Notes: generated by a model not told the origin, from the letters alone. A stretch of DNA of 64,000 nt from JAGVIE01 sp964520905 (GCA_964520905.1 CAZFQL010000003.1:197949-261948), one strand, 5' to 3'; shown: positions 27,871 through 38,262, counted from the stretch's first letter. Program-made: numbers and translations.

Positions 27871-29126
27871 GGGTATTGCTTGTAAATAAATTCTGTTTTA
27901 TTAAGGGCGGTGATTCGACCTACATGTTCAATCTTGCCGAATTGCTTCAACAACATGGGCATTCGATATCTTATTTCTCCATGCACCATCCTAATAATAA
28001 AATTACTGCTTTTGAGAAATACTTTGTAGATGAAATAGATTTCATCGAAGTGAACCGTAACAAGACAATTCGTAACGGTATGAAGGTTTTGTCTCGTACG
28101 ATTTACTCTCATCAGGCGAGAAAAAATATAGCAAAATTGATTGAAGACGTAAAACCCGATATCGCGCATCTTCATAATATACATGCACAGATCACGCCTT
28201 CCATTCTCTATGAATTCCATAAGCATGACATACCTGTATTCTGGACTCTGCACGATTATCAATGGATATGTCCGAATACTAATATGGTATCTCACGAAGA
28301 GATTTGCGAATCATGCAAGGGGAACAGGTTTTTTCAATGTACTATTAAAAAATGTAAGAAAGATTCAAGGAGCGCGAGTTTTGTTGCAACATTGGAAGCG
28401 GTGGTACACGATTTACTTGGAATGAAAAATTTGGTTTCAGAATATATCGCGCCGAGTGAATTCTTAATCAGCAAATTCGTAGAGTTCGGCTGGAGTCCGA
28501 AGCGAATACATCATCTTCCGTATTTCCTGGCAAAGGAAAAATTTATATACGATGGAAAAGTTTCCGGCAATTATGCCTTATATATCGGTCGTTTGGAAAG
28601 CTACAAAGGAGTGAAAACGCTTCTCAGGGCTGCATCGATCGCAAAAGAAATACCACTTAAGATTGTAGGTGAGGGTACAGAGAAAAATTCACTGCTGGAT
28701 TTTTGTAGAGAATCGAATTTGACGAACGTCGAATTTGTCGGTTATCTGTCCGGTGAAAAATTAAACCAGATGCTTCACAATTGCGGGTATGTAATTGTAC
28801 CTTCTGAATGGTACGAGAATTATCCTTATGCGGTGATGGAGGCGATGGCGGCGGGCAAAGCGGTAATTGCTTCAAGATTGGGAGGCTTACCTGAAATGAT
28901 TGAGGATGGTATTACGGGTTATTTATTTACCCCTTGGGATGAAAAAGATCTTGCTCATAAAATGCGTATTATCTATAGCGATAATTTATTGCGTAATAAA
29001 ATGGGCAGCGCCGGCAGAGATCGCGCTCAAATATTATATGATCAAGAATTCCATTATGAAAAAATAATGGAAATCTATTCGAGAAAAGTGCTTAATAATA
29101 ATATACCGAAAGGAATTACTTTGTGA
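27867..29126 (+). CDS. GT4-family glycosyltransferase
   Basis: 419 residues. The N-terminus VLLVNKFCFIKGGDSTYMFN is typical of a GT4 subgroup, followed by DIAHLHNIHAQITPSILYE and FWTLHDYQWICPN with a Cys-rich insert (EESCKGN-like, then CTIKKCKKDS). The C-terminal half has YIGRLESYKGVKTLLRA and SEWYENYPYAVMEAMAAGKA, the E-x7-E signature. Overlaps both neighbours by 4 bp, so it belongs to the sub-operon with the LegB-like gene. Confidence 0.86.
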   Translation: MRVLLVNKFCFIKGGDSTYMFNLAELLQQHGHSISYFSMHHPNNKITAFEKYFVDEIDFIEVNRNKTIRNGMKVLSRTIYSHQARKNIAKLIEDVKPDIAHLHNIHAQITPSILYEFHKHDIPVFWTLHDYQWICPNTNMVSHEEICESCKGNRFFQCTIKKCKKDSRSASFVATLEAVVHDLLGMKNLVSEYIAPSEFLISKFVEFGWSPKRIHHLPYFLAKEKFIYDGKVSGNYALYIGRLESYKGVKTLLRAASIAKEIPLKIVGEGTEKNSLLDFCRESNLTNVEFVGYLSGEKLNQMLHNCGYVIVPSEWYENYPYAVMEAMAAGKAVIASRLGGLPEMIEDGITGYLFTPWDEKDLAHKMRIIYSDNLLRNKMGSAGRDRAQILYDQEFHYEKIMEIYSRKVLNNNIPKGITL

Positions 29127-30025
29127 AAAAAATTTATATAGCCGGATGTGGAGGAATGCTCGGGGAAGCTTTTCATAAGCAATATCAGGATAAATATATA
29201 TTAAAGTGTACCGATATCGATGTAAATGAAGAGTGGTTAAATTATTGCGATATTCGGGACTTTGAATCATATAAAAAAGATGTAGAAGATTTCCGGCCCG
29301 ATTATCTTTTTCACTTAGGCGCCTTTACTGATCTTGAATTTTGCGAGCTTCACCCTGAGGAAACATACGAAACAAATACAATTTCAGTTGAGCATGCCGT
29401 TGATATTGCAAACCGGTTAAATATCCCCTTGCTATATATAAGTACGGCGGGCATTTTCGATGGAAAGAAGGATGTGTACGATGATTGGGATACACCTAAT
29501 CCGTTGGGACATTATGCCAGATCAAAATATGCGGGAGAACTTTTTGTAAAGGATCATTCTCGTCGGTATCTCATTTGTCGAGCAGGGTGGATGATGGGCG
29601 GTGGGCCAAGGAAAGATAAAAAATTTGTCCAGAAAATTATAAAACAAATTAAAGAAGGCAAAAAAGAATTATTTATTGTTAATGATAAACTTGGGACTCC
29701 GACCTATACTCATGATTTTGCGATGAATGTAATGAAATTATTGGAGAACAATCGTTTTGGGTTATATAATATGGTCTGTGGGGGTATAACAGCGCGTTTG
29801 GAAGTCGCGTCAGAAATGGTAAAGATTTTGAAAAGGGAAAATGAGATTAAAATAACGGAAGTTTCATCCAAATATTTTTCAGATGAATACTTCGCAGATC
29901 GACCAGCATCGGAAAGGTTGTTGAATAGACGTTTGGATTTACAAAAGATGAATATTATGCGAAATTGGAAAATCACCCTTAATGAATATTTGGAAATATA
30001 TTTTAAAGATTTTTTTAATAAGTAA
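29123..30025 (+). CDS. RmlD-like sugar-nucleotide reductase
   Basis: 300 residues from a GTG that overlaps the previous stop (GTGA). IAGCGGMLGEAFHKQY binds the cofactor; DYLFHLGAFTDLEFCE, STAGIFDG and HYARSKYAGE (Tyr-x3-Lys) follow; then LFIVNDKLGTPTYTHDFA is the RmlD C-terminal hallmark. RmlD reduces dTDP-4-dehydrorhamnose, but with no RmlA-C here a different 4-keto sugar is more likely. Last gene before the long gap at 30026. Confidence 0.8.
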   Translation: MKKIYIAGCGGMLGEAFHKQYQDKYILKCTDIDVNEEWLNYCDIRDFESYKKDVEDFRPDYLFHLGAFTDLEFCELHPEETYETNTISVEHAVDIANRLNIPLLYISTAGIFDGKKDVYDDWDTPNPLGHYARSKYAGELFVKDHSRRYLICRAGWMMGGGPRKDKKFVQKIIKQIKEGKKELFIVNDKLGTPTYTHDFAMNVMKLLENNRFGLYNMVCGGITARLEVASEMVKILKRENEIKITEVSSKYFSDEYFADRPASERLLNRRLDLQKMNIMRNWKITLNEYLEIYFKDFFNK

Positions 30026-30532
30026 TAACTTATACAGGATAAATCGTCTTTGCACGAATCAATAAAAAAGACTTCTGACAAATCACTCTAATCATTCAAC
30101 CCAAGATGTTTAACGGAAACATAGTTATCTTCAAATTTGCTGCTGTGCATCGAACGAGAAAATCAGGAATAAATCAATAAAATTCCTTGATTATCTGCTG
30201 TTCGTTTCTTAAATTAATATACACTACATCGATAGAATTATCTGCTCTCTGTACCAATTACTTTGACCACTCGAATCTTTATTGGTGGTGTATTTATAAA
30301 AGTTTTGTATGCGTAAAATTAATGGTCATTATTTATGCTCAGATCGTTCGATGATGTCGGAAATAATCCTTTAGGGAGATCTATTAATATATTCTAACAT
30401 CAGAAGTCTTCCTTGTTTATTTCACGATAAGGGAGGTCAGAATCCATAAATTTAAGAATTAAGAAATTGAACTATTTTTGATAATCAATTGTTTTAGTCT
30501 TTATTCTCCACTATCCAGTAAATGGGCAATTT
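30026..30532. other. Intergenic stretch upstream of the giant repeat protein
   Basis: 507 bp, AT-rich, no credible gene in either direction. It separates the sugar-nucleotide sub-operon from the T9SS giant gene and should hold the latter's promoter. It shares no obvious sequence with the upstream region of the second giant gene (59565-60024). Confidence 0.5.
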
Positions 30533-33500
30533 ATGAGTTTTGTTAATGTTTTCATGAAACGATTCATAGGAATTATATTTCTATTCATCGCTGTTATCAA
30601 TATTCTCGAAGCAGCGGAACCCAATCCGGGAGATTTTAGGACGAAGCAATCCGGTAATTGGAACGATCCCGGAACATGGCAGGTGTACGATTTGACATCG
30701 ATGACATGGGTTGATTCGACTGTCACACCGGGAATTGAGAACACGGTTTACATTGAAAATACAATGACTGTCACGCTAACCCGTGATGAAAGGTGTAATA
30801 ACCTTTATCTTTATGCAAATAATTTTCAGAACCGAATAGTCACTGAATCATACACCCTTGGTGTGAACGGCAAACTATCAGCGTACATTGATCCGGCTCC
30901 GGGTCGTCCGATAGGAGTTTTACCTTTCACTTCTTACTGGATCAACACGAGCGGCGGAGGAAAAATATCATTAGTTGGAACAAGCCGTGTGATTACGATG
31001 CCCGGTGAATGGGGCGATGATCCACCCGGGTGGAGATTAGAGGTTGCATTGAATCCGGGTGAGACGGGTATCTTCAATACGAGTCTCAAAGCCGCACATA
31101 TCACGATTGCCTCCGGTACAGTTGCCTTCACGCTTGCTAATTCATTTCGGCCCGATAGTGGGCGGGGAATAGGAACTTTGACTATCAATCCGGGCGCCAC
31201 CTTACGACTCAAAGCAGGCGTACTTCAAAGGTGGGATTTTGCAAATATAAATTCACACTTCGGAAAATTGGAGGTAAACGGTAGACTTGTCTATGACAGT
31301 ACGGTAGTTGGTACTATAGGAGCGACAACAATCAATTTTAACGGCATAGTTGAGTATGCCGCCAACGGCGCCCAGACATTAGTTACACGTGGTGCCAATA
31401 GCTATGGCGCCAATCCAAACATATACACAAATTTAAAGTTGAGTGGATCGGGTACAAAGACGCTCGGTTTGAATACAACGGTTAATGGGATATTAACGCT
31501 GGCAGGTACAGCCGGTTTATCACTTGATGCCTACACGCTGACCTATGGCAATTCATCAACACTTGAGTACGCAGGTTCAAGTATTCAAACAACCACCAAT
31601 GCTGAATTTCCATCTTCAGGCGCTGCGGCAAATCTGAGAATAAACAATCCAAATGGTATAGCCCTTCATGCAACGAGAATACTAACAGGTCAGCTTGATC
31701 TCACCGATGGGAATATCAATACAGGTGCTAATACATTGGCATTGAGCAGCACGGGTACGGTAGCGAGAACAGCGGGACATGTAAATGGCAATTTAAATAA
31801 ATCGATTGGAATTGGATCGCCGGTCGTTACCTATGAGATTGGAGATGCGGCAAACTATACACCGGTAGATTTATCATTTCATAGTGTAACCACTTCGGGG
31901 GATGTAACGGCAACAACAATACCGACTGAGCATCCTCAAATTGTATCATCGACGATTGATTCGAATAAAAGCGTTAACCGTTATTGGACACTGACAAATG
32001 CAGGGACTGTTTATTCTTCTTATGATGCGGTCTTTCACTTTGTAAGTCCGGATATCGATATCGGAACAAACACAAATAATGTGATAGCGGAGAAGTACGA
32101 TGCACCGAGTTGGTCTAATGTAACTGTTGGGACAAGAACTTCAACAAGTACACAGATAACAGGGTTGAATAATTTCAGTGATTATGCTATTGGTGAGATC
32201 AGAACATACTCAATAACAGCGACTACGGGGTTGCATGGAAATATTGCGCCATCGGGTGCAGTGATGGTTGAATACGGAGATAACCAATCATTTATGATTC
32301 TTCCGGATGCAGGATATCATGTGGATAGTTTGTTTGTCGATGGTATTCATGTCGATTCAATATCAAGTTATACGTTCAATTATGTAACAGAGAACCACAC
32401 GATACATGCTAACTTCTCTATCAACACCTATACAATTACATCATCGGTCGTCGGAAATGGAACGATTACACCATCAGGCGTAACATCGGTCAATCATGGA
32501 AGTAATCAATCATATGCATGGTCGGCAGACCCCGGTTACCATTTCAGTAATCTGTTAGTCGATGGGCTTCATCAAGACTCAACAAGTAGTTATACATTTA
32601 ATAATATCGACCAGAATCATACCATTGAAGCAAGCTTTGCAATCAACACCTATACACTAACCGTGAATGCAGTAAACGGAACGGTTACCAAGAATCCCGA
32701 TCAGCCAACCTACAATCATGGAACATCGGTACAACTAACGGCGGTGCCATCTACCGGTTATCACTTCGTGAATTGGAGTGACGATTTGAGCGGTACGGAT
32801 AATCCCGAAGTGATCATGATGGATGGAAATAAGACTGTCACGGCAAATTTTGCTATAACAACATATACTGTCACAGCAAGTGCCGGATCGAACGGAAATA
32901 TAACTCCGTCCGGATTAATTATAGTGAATTCGGGTACCGATCAATCGTTCATCATTAGCGCTTCATCCAATTATCATATATCGGATGTTTTGGTTGATGG
33001 TGTTTCTGTTGGTGCAGTCCCCGGTTATACATTTAATAATATTACAGCGAACCATACAATATCAGCAATCTTTGCAATAACAACTTTTACTATCACATCA
33101 AGTGCCGGATCGAACGGAGATATAACACCGTCTGGATTAGTTATAGTGAATTCAGGTACCGATCAATCGTTTACCATAAGCGCTTCATCCAATTATCATG
33201 TGGCGGATGTTCTGGTCGATGGCATCTCTGTTGGTGCGGTCCCCGGTTATACATTTAATAATATTACAGCGAGCCATACAATATCAGCAAGCTTTGCAAT
33301 CACATCTTACACAATCGAAGCGACTTCGGGTTCGAATGGAACAATCGATCCGAGCGGTTTAGTATCGGTGAATGTGGGTTCTGATCAAACATTCAACTTT
33401 AACCCGGCGCCATGCTATCAAGTCGCTGATGTCCTCGTTGACGGCGGCAGTATCGGTGCGCCTGCAAACTACACGTTCACGAATGTACAGGCGAATCATA

Positions 33501-35197
33501 CGATTCATGCAATGTTCGCGATGACCCAGTACACTCTCACGATCAATGTCACAGGAAACGGTAGTGTAACGAAGAATCCGAATCAGTTGACATATACCTG
33601 CGGAACGCTTGTAGGACTCAAGGCGGTTGCAGGAAGTCATAGCTGGATATTCTCGACATGGGGCGGCGATGCTGGCGGAACAAATGACTCGGTGACGGTA
33701 ACGATGAACGGCGATAAGACAGTCAGTGCGACATTCATAGAAGACCCGGCATATCAGGTGATGTACCGGAGCTTCCGTGCAGAGAGTCTTGCGTTGGATA
33801 GAGACAACAAAGGAAAGATAAACAAATATGTAAATCCATTGAAGCCGGTAAGATCGAACTTCATCGCAAAATTGGGTGCAGATTCGATGAATGTAAATAG
33901 TCTGCATATGGAGTTTGGCTCAGGCATAGATACTACATTCCCATTCTACACAGTACCGCCATCGACAATAACACCGACAGTGGGCGATACGAAGTTGAAG
34001 AAGTGGGAGTTATCGTTTGGAACAGCGATGAATACCGGAGATTCAGTAGAAGTCCATGGTTTCGGTAATCAGGGTAAAGTCCAGAAGGTAACGAAGTATT
34101 ACTGGGGACGCAGTACAACGATGTTCACCAGGAAAGCGAAGAAAGATCCGCTATTCACAAGCAACTTGCTGTGCTTACCGATGCCGAACCGTGTTAACGC
34201 GTTGTATGAGACGTTCTACAATACTCAATACGGAGCCGATGGAATGGTTGTGGGTAAGAATTGGAAGTCACCTGTAGACAGTTCGAAGTACTATGGATGG
34301 TTCCAGACGCTGAAATACGGTGATGTGTTGAAGACACTTTATGTATCGAGAACCACCCAGATGCATACCGGAGCAGCACGAGGCTTTGATAGACTTGATG
34401 GCGCTACAAAGGGACTCACGAAACAGCAGAAGACATTGCCGCCGACGAAGTTCAACAACAAGTTATTGGCAGATATGATAGCGTTGAAGTTGAACATCGT
34501 ATCGAGTGCATGGGAATATACACCGATAGGGTATGGCGAGTTGAAGTATGACGACGGCACGACGAATCCGTTGAACGGTATGATGTTGAAAGAGATAGCG
34601 TCCTACGGTGATTCGTTAATGATGGGCTGGTTAGTAGATTCGACATACATCAAGTCAGGCAGACCAGTTACAGTAAAAGTGCACAAGTTTGTTGGAGCCG
34701 ATACATTTGCAGTATTAGGTAATGTAGTAGCGAAGATAGACAGTGCATTTGAAGGGAAAATAGATACGGTCAGCTTTGTGAGTGGTTTGAAGTACACAGG
34801 GTTCCGTAAGCTGATGGACGTATCGTACCTGAAAGCTAATCCCGGTGTAATACCGTCGAAGATGATTGCCTTGGATAACAATTATACATCACAGGAGCCG
34901 GTAGAGTTCGCGTTGTATCAGAACTATCCGAATCCGTTCAACCCGACGACAACGATACAGTTTGATTTGCCAATGGAAGCTCTGGTAACGTTGAAGATAT
35001 ACAACGTGCTTGGCCAGGAGATGGCGACAATACTGGATCGACAGGATATGAATGAAGGAACGCAAGAGGTGCAGTTCAATGCGAATGAATTCTCCTCGGG
35101 TGTATACTTCTATCGCATCGTAGCCGAAGGAATGGATGAAGACGGCGCTACAACGAACACTTACCAAACTGTAAAGAAGATGATGCTGGTGAAATGA
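30533..35197 (+). CDS. Giant secreted repeat protein with T9SS tail (paralogue 1)
   Basis: 1554 residues. Signal peptide to about residue 28; an ATG at 30554 (MKRFIGIIFLFIAVINILEA) is an equally good start. Residues 30-555 open with SGNWNDPGTWQVYD and read as a beta-rich, possibly beta-helical region. Seven divergent InlB-B-like repeats of 71-74 residues start at about 557, 631, 705, 776, 850, 924 and 998. Residues about 1075-1460 are a domain I do not recognise (YRSFRAESLALDRDNKGKIN; YYGWFQTLKYGDVLKTLY). The final 90 residues are a T9SS tail (NYPNPFNPTTTIQFDLP to KKMMLVK). An adhesin or surface-layer role is inferred. It interrupts the polysaccharide locus. Confidence 0.85.
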   Translation: MSFVNVFMKRFIGIIFLFIAVINILEAAEPNPGDFRTKQSGNWNDPGTWQVYDLTSMTWVDSTVTPGIENTVYIENTMTVTLTRDERCNNLYLYANNFQNRIVTESYTLGVNGKLSAYIDPAPGRPIGVLPFTSYWINTSGGGKISLVGTSRVITMPGEWGDDPPGWRLEVALNPGETGIFNTSLKAAHITIASGTVAFTLANSFRPDSGRGIGTLTINPGATLRLKAGVLQRWDFANINSHFGKLEVNGRLVYDSTVVGTIGATTINFNGIVEYAANGAQTLVTRGANSYGANPNIYTNLKLSGSGTKTLGLNTTVNGILTLAGTAGLSLDAYTLTYGNSSTLEYAGSSIQTTTNAEFPSSGAAANLRINNPNGIALHATRILTGQLDLTDGNINTGANTLALSSTGTVARTAGHVNGNLNKSIGIGSPVVTYEIGDAANYTPVDLSFHSVTTSGDVTATTIPTEHPQIVSSTIDSNKSVNRYWTLTNAGTVYSSYDAVFHFVSPDIDIGTNTNNVIAEKYDAPSWSNVTVGTRTSTSTQITGLNNFSDYAIGEIRTYSITATTGLHGNIAPSGAVMVEYGDNQSFMILPDAGYHVDSLFVDGIHVDSISSYTFNYVTENHTIHANFSINTYTITSSVVGNGTITPSGVTSVNHGSNQSYAWSADPGYHFSNLLVDGLHQDSTSSYTFNNIDQNHTIEASFAINTYTLTVNAVNGTVTKNPDQPTYNHGTSVQLTAVPSTGYHFVNWSDDLSGTDNPEVIMMDGNKTVTANFAITTYTVTASAGSNGNITPSGLIIVNSGTDQSFIISASSNYHISDVLVDGVSVGAVPGYTFNNITANHTISAIFAITTFTITSSAGSNGDITPSGLVIVNSGTDQSFTISASSNYHVADVLVDGISVGAVPGYTFNNITASHTISASFAITSYTIEATSGSNGTIDPSGLVSVNVGSDQTFNFNPAPCYQVADVLVDGGSIGAPANYTFTNVQANHTIHAMFAMTQYTLTINVTGNGSVTKNPNQLTYTCGTLVGLKAVAGSHSWIFSTWGGDAGGTNDSVTVTMNGDKTVSATFIEDPAYQVMYRSFRAESLALDRDNKGKINKYVNPLKPVRSNFIAKLGADSMNVNSLHMEFGSGIDTTFPFYTVPPSTITPTVGDTKLKKWELSFGTAMNTGDSVEVHGFGNQGKVQKVTKYYWGRSTTMFTRKAKKDPLFTSNLLCLPMPNRVNALYETFYNTQYGADGMVVGKNWKSPVDSSKYYGWFQTLKYGDVLKTLYVSRTTQMHTGAARGFDRLDGATKGLTKQQKTLPPTKFNNKLLADMIALKLNIVSSAWEYTPIGYGELKYDDGTTNPLNGMMLKEIASYGDSLMMGWLVDSTYIKSGRPVTVKVHKFVGADTFAVLGNVVAKIDSAFEGKIDTVSFVSGLKYTGFRKLMDVSYLKANPGVIPSKMIALDNNYTSQEPVEFALYQNYPNPFNPTTTIQFDLPMEALVTLKIYNVLGQEMATILDRQDMNEGTQEVQFNANEFSSGVYFYRIVAEGMDEDGATTNTYQTVKKMMLVK
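30582..32292 (+). repeat. 1.7-kb near-identical duplication, copy 1
   Basis: Aligns without gaps to 60074-61784 (constant offset 29492). By eye only two differences occur, both in the first 60 bp, up to base 32292; beyond it the copies diverge quickly. Covers the end of the signal peptide, the whole N-terminal domain and part of the first repeat. Confidence 0.9.
32201..33743 (+). repeat. Seven coding InlB-B-like repeats (222/213 bp)
   Basis: Units begin at 32201, 32423, 32645, 32858, 33080, 33302 and 33524; spacing is 222 bp except the third, 213 bp. Two unit types alternate: GNGTITPSG...YTFNNI...HTI and VNGTVTKNPDQPTYNHGT. The fourth and fifth units are nearly identical to each other. Confidence 0.85.
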
Positions 35198-35468
35198 GAA
35201 AATTTTTCCAGATAGTAGAGAAATAAAATAATAAATGGGTAAAATGGGTATCATAAACTCTCATTTTCTAATAGAATATAGAGAATGATATTAAGTGTGA
35301 TGTGCAGCAAATAATCATAATGGGCTCAGAAGTATCTTAATTTTGATAGAATCACATAAGGATTATTAAAATCTCGGTGATTTGCCATCCTGTTATTCTT
35401 ATTCAAAAATTTATTTAAATATTGTTCGAGTCGGGAGTAGTTTAAGTTACTTTATTGTTAGTAAATAA

Positions 35469-36605
35469 ATGAGAAGTGAAAATAAAAAAAATAGACCTCT
35501 AAGAATTGCAGCATTTGGATTTCGTTCTATACCGCCGCAAGATGGTTGTGCGGGTGCTGATAAATTTGCTCTTGAGCTTTTTCCGCGGTTGACTAATAAC
35601 GGACATAAAGTTGTGGCTTATAACAGACTCTATCGCGGTCAATCAAAAGGTCCGGCGAAATATTCTGGTGTAGACTTACTTTATTTTAAAACAATAAACA
35701 AGACCGGTTTTGATACTGTTATTCATTCAATGAAGGCATCCCTTCATATAATTATATTTAACACGGGCGAGATCGTACATATACAAAATGGCGGTAATAG
35801 TATTTGGGCTTTATTATTACGCTTGTTTGGAAAGAAAGTTTTCATCAGTCAGGATGGTGTCGATTGGAAAAGAGATAAATGGCCATGGTACGGTAAAATA
35901 TTTTTGAGTATGTCAAGGTATCTAACTGCTTATCTGCCGAATAAAGTAATATTCGACAATATATTTTCTAAAAATTCATTCGAGAGAAAATTTAATAGAC
36001 AATTTGATTTTATTCCGTTTGGCAGCGATGTCCAGCCAAACAACAAGGGGAATGAAATATTAAATAAATTAGGTTTATTGCCGCAAGAATATTTTTTATT
36101 TGTTGGCAGATTTATACCGGACAAAGGAATCCATTATTTAATCTCTGCATTTGAGAAGGTTGCCACATCGAAGAAATTGATTCTGATAGGCGGGTCTCCG
36201 AATCCATCTAAGTATGAATTAATGCTTCTCAACACAAAAGATAACCGTATTATTTTCCCGGGGTATCATTACGGAGATGATGTGGTTTCCCTGATGCAAA
36301 ACGCATATGTTTATATCCAGCCGTCTGACATTGAAGGACTATCACCGGTATTGTTGTCGGTGATGTATTTAGGTACACCGGTGATATGCAGTGATATTGA
36401 GGAAAACCTCTTTATTGTTCAAGGTGATGCTTTAACTTTTCGCAAAAGCGACATAAATAATTTAAAAAATAAGATTGAAATGTCGTTATCTGATTATGAT
36501 TCTCTACAAACAAGAGCTAAGTTTGCCCAAGCGAGAATACAAAAAGAATTTTCTTGGGATCAGGTTGCGAAACAACACATTCAATTATTTCAAGAAGTGA
36601 TCTAA
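35469..36605 (+). CDS. GT4-family glycosyltransferase with DUF1972-like N-terminus
   Basis: 378 residues. The start RIAAFGFRSIPPQDGCAGAD with FALELFPRLTNNGHKVVAYN resembles the DUF1972 acceptor domain of rhamnosyltransferase-type GT4 enzymes. The donor half has FLFVGRFIPDKGIHYLISAF, FPGYHYGDDVVSLMQNAYVY and PSDIEGLSPVLLSVMYLGTP, in which Glu-Gly-Leu and a Ser replace the usual second Glu of E-x7-E. It is 43 bp upstream of the priming transferase and resumes the polysaccharide locus after the giant T9SS gene. Confidence 0.82.
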   Translation: MRSENKKNRPLRIAAFGFRSIPPQDGCAGADKFALELFPRLTNNGHKVVAYNRLYRGQSKGPAKYSGVDLLYFKTINKTGFDTVIHSMKASLHIIIFNTGEIVHIQNGGNSIWALLLRLFGKKVFISQDGVDWKRDKWPWYGKIFLSMSRYLTAYLPNKVIFDNIFSKNSFERKFNRQFDFIPFGSDVQPNNKGNEILNKLGLLPQEYFLFVGRFIPDKGIHYLISAFEKVATSKKLILIGGSPNPSKYELMLLNTKDNRIIFPGYHYGDDVVSLMQNAYVYIQPSDIEGLSPVLLSVMYLGTPVICSDIEENLFIVQGDALTFRKSDINNLKNKIEMSLSDYDSLQTRAKFAQARIQKEFSWDQVAKQHIQLFQEVI

Positions 36606-36648
36606 TTTTGTTTAGATATAAAAATATATTATTGAGGAGGATAAGAAT

Positions 36649-38262
36649 ATGATTAAAAGCGAGAATAGAATATACCTTAACCGCAACAATTTGAGGGATA
36701 ACATCCTAAAAACGAACAACAGTAATAGTCTTAGCATCGCGCTGAAATCCCGGAAGCGTCCTTACAGAATTGGACCCGACAAGAGTCACGAGAGCACAAA
36801 ATATTTATTCTATAAGTTTATCCGGAGAAATTGGCGATCGATATTTATTTTATTGATAGGCCTTATAGATACGGTTTCTATCGCTTGTGCGAGTTTGGTG
36901 AGCTTTTTAATCCGTGCTATTTTTCCCAATCCTCCCCTAATTGATATTTCAAAGTATGCGCTAATAACATTCTATTGGTGGATACTGTTGATGGCGTACG
37001 GTATGATATTAGGATTGTACCGGAGTATGTATCAGTGTAATCAACGCCAGCAATACCGGACTGCCGCAAAAGTATATCTGTATACGCTGCCTGCAATTTT
37101 TTCATTGGTCTATTTATTAAAACTTATGGATCTTCCGCGTACGTACATGATACTGTTCGCGGTTATCCTGCCTCTGTTTTTTGTTGTCGGAAGGGATATT
37201 TTACATAAACTGAAATATTACATTCAAGAAAAGGGATTGGGCGTAAGAAACACAATTATTTACGGCAACACCCTTAACGTAACGAAAATTTTTGAGAGAA
37301 TAATATTGTATCCCGAGCTCGGTTATAATATTAAAGGATTTATTCTGAACAAAGACGACAGCGGTAGGTCGAAGAATACCGATATTTTACGGGATACATT
37401 ACCAGAATATTCTTTATCCAATTTAGAGTATATTATTAAGAAAGAAAACATCGAATGTGTTCTCACGCCCGATTTAAAAATCGATGAATATGAATTTTAC
37501 ACCTTGTTGAACAGATGTAAAGAAAACAATATTAAATTTAAAATTATCTCTCCGGAATATGAGAACTTATTGAAATTTTCATATGTTAAAGATATCGCCG
37601 GTATTCCATTGTACTCTCCGCCTCGATATAAAATTAATCTCTTAAAGATCAGCACTAAAAGAATTTTTGATATTCTGGGTAGTCTGATTGCGATAATATT
37701 GTTATCACCAATTTTTCTGATAATATCTTTGGCAATCCTGATCGAGGACGGATGGCCGCTTTTCTTCAAACAGAAACGCGCTCTTGTGAAGGGGATGGAT
37801 GAATTTTATTTTTATAAGTTTCGCAGTATGGTTAAAAACGCCGAGGAAAAACAAAAAGAGCTTTATAAACTCAATCAAACCTCCGGCGGATTATTTCTAA
37901 TCGATCACGATCCGCGTGTGACAAAAGTCGGTAAATTCATTAGGAAATTCAGCTTAGACGAAATTCCCCAGTTTTTCAATGTTCTCAAAGGAAACATGAG
38001 TTTAGTCGGACCAAGACCGCTATCAATCGCCGATCTAAGCAATATTACAAGCGATAATGCAATGGGCGGTTTTTATCAGCTTCGCTCGATGACAAAACCG
38101 GGTATCACGGGTTTGTGGCAAATTTCCGGCAGACGAGAAGTCGGTTTCAAAGAGATGGTATTGCTTGATTTATATTACATTGAAAATAAGTCGATATTAT
38201 TCGATTTGGAAATCATGTTTGAAACCGTCCCGGTAATCGTTTTCGGAAAGGGAGGCTATTAG
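36649..38262 (+). CDS. Polyprenyl-phosphate hexose-1-phosphate transferase (WbaP/WcaJ-like)
   Basis: 537 residues with a strong GAGGAGG site 8 nt upstream. Four N-terminal membrane segments (about 64-170), a Rossmann-like CoA-binding domain (NTIIYGNTLNVTKI), then the catalytic sugar transferase domain from about 345: a membrane re-entrant helix, FFKQKRALVKGMDEFYFYKF, KFIRKFSLDEIPQFFNVLKG with the catalytic Asp-Glu pair, MSLVGPRPL and PGITGLWQISGRREVGF, ending GKGGY. It transfers a sugar-1-phosphate to undecaprenyl phosphate to start each repeat unit. A priming transferase at the distal end is common in such loci. Confidence 0.93.
   Translation: MIKSENRIYLNRNNLRDNILKTNNSNSLSIALKSRKRPYRIGPDKSHESTKYLFYKFIRRNWRSIFILLIGLIDTVSIACASLVSFLIRAIFPNPPLIDISKYALITFYWWILLMAYGMILGLYRSMYQCNQRQQYRTAAKVYLYTLPAIFSLVYLLKLMDLPRTYMILFAVILPLFFVVGRDILHKLKYYIQEKGLGVRNTIIYGNTLNVTKIFERIILYPELGYNIKGFILNKDDSGRSKNTDILRDTLPEYSLSNLEYIIKKENIECVLTPDLKIDEYEFYTLLNRCKENNIKFKIISPEYENLLKFSYVKDIAGIPLYSPPRYKINLLKISTKRIFDILGSLIAIILLSPIFLIISLAILIEDGWPLFFKQKRALVKGMDEFYFYKFRSMVKNAEEKQKELYKLNQTSGGLFLIDHDPRVTKVGKFIRKFSLDEIPQFFNVLKGNMSLVGPRPLSIADLSNITSDNAMGGFYQLRSMTKPGITGLWQISGRREVGFKEMVLLDLYYIENKSILFDLEIMFETVPVIVFGKGGY

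Noticed and set aside
33359..33907. Long minus-strand open frames inside the giant and secreted protein genes (also 7486-7923, 57708-58097)
   Set aside because: Mirror frames of strongly coding plus-strand genes, with implausible Cys/His/Arg-rich translations and no ribosome sites.
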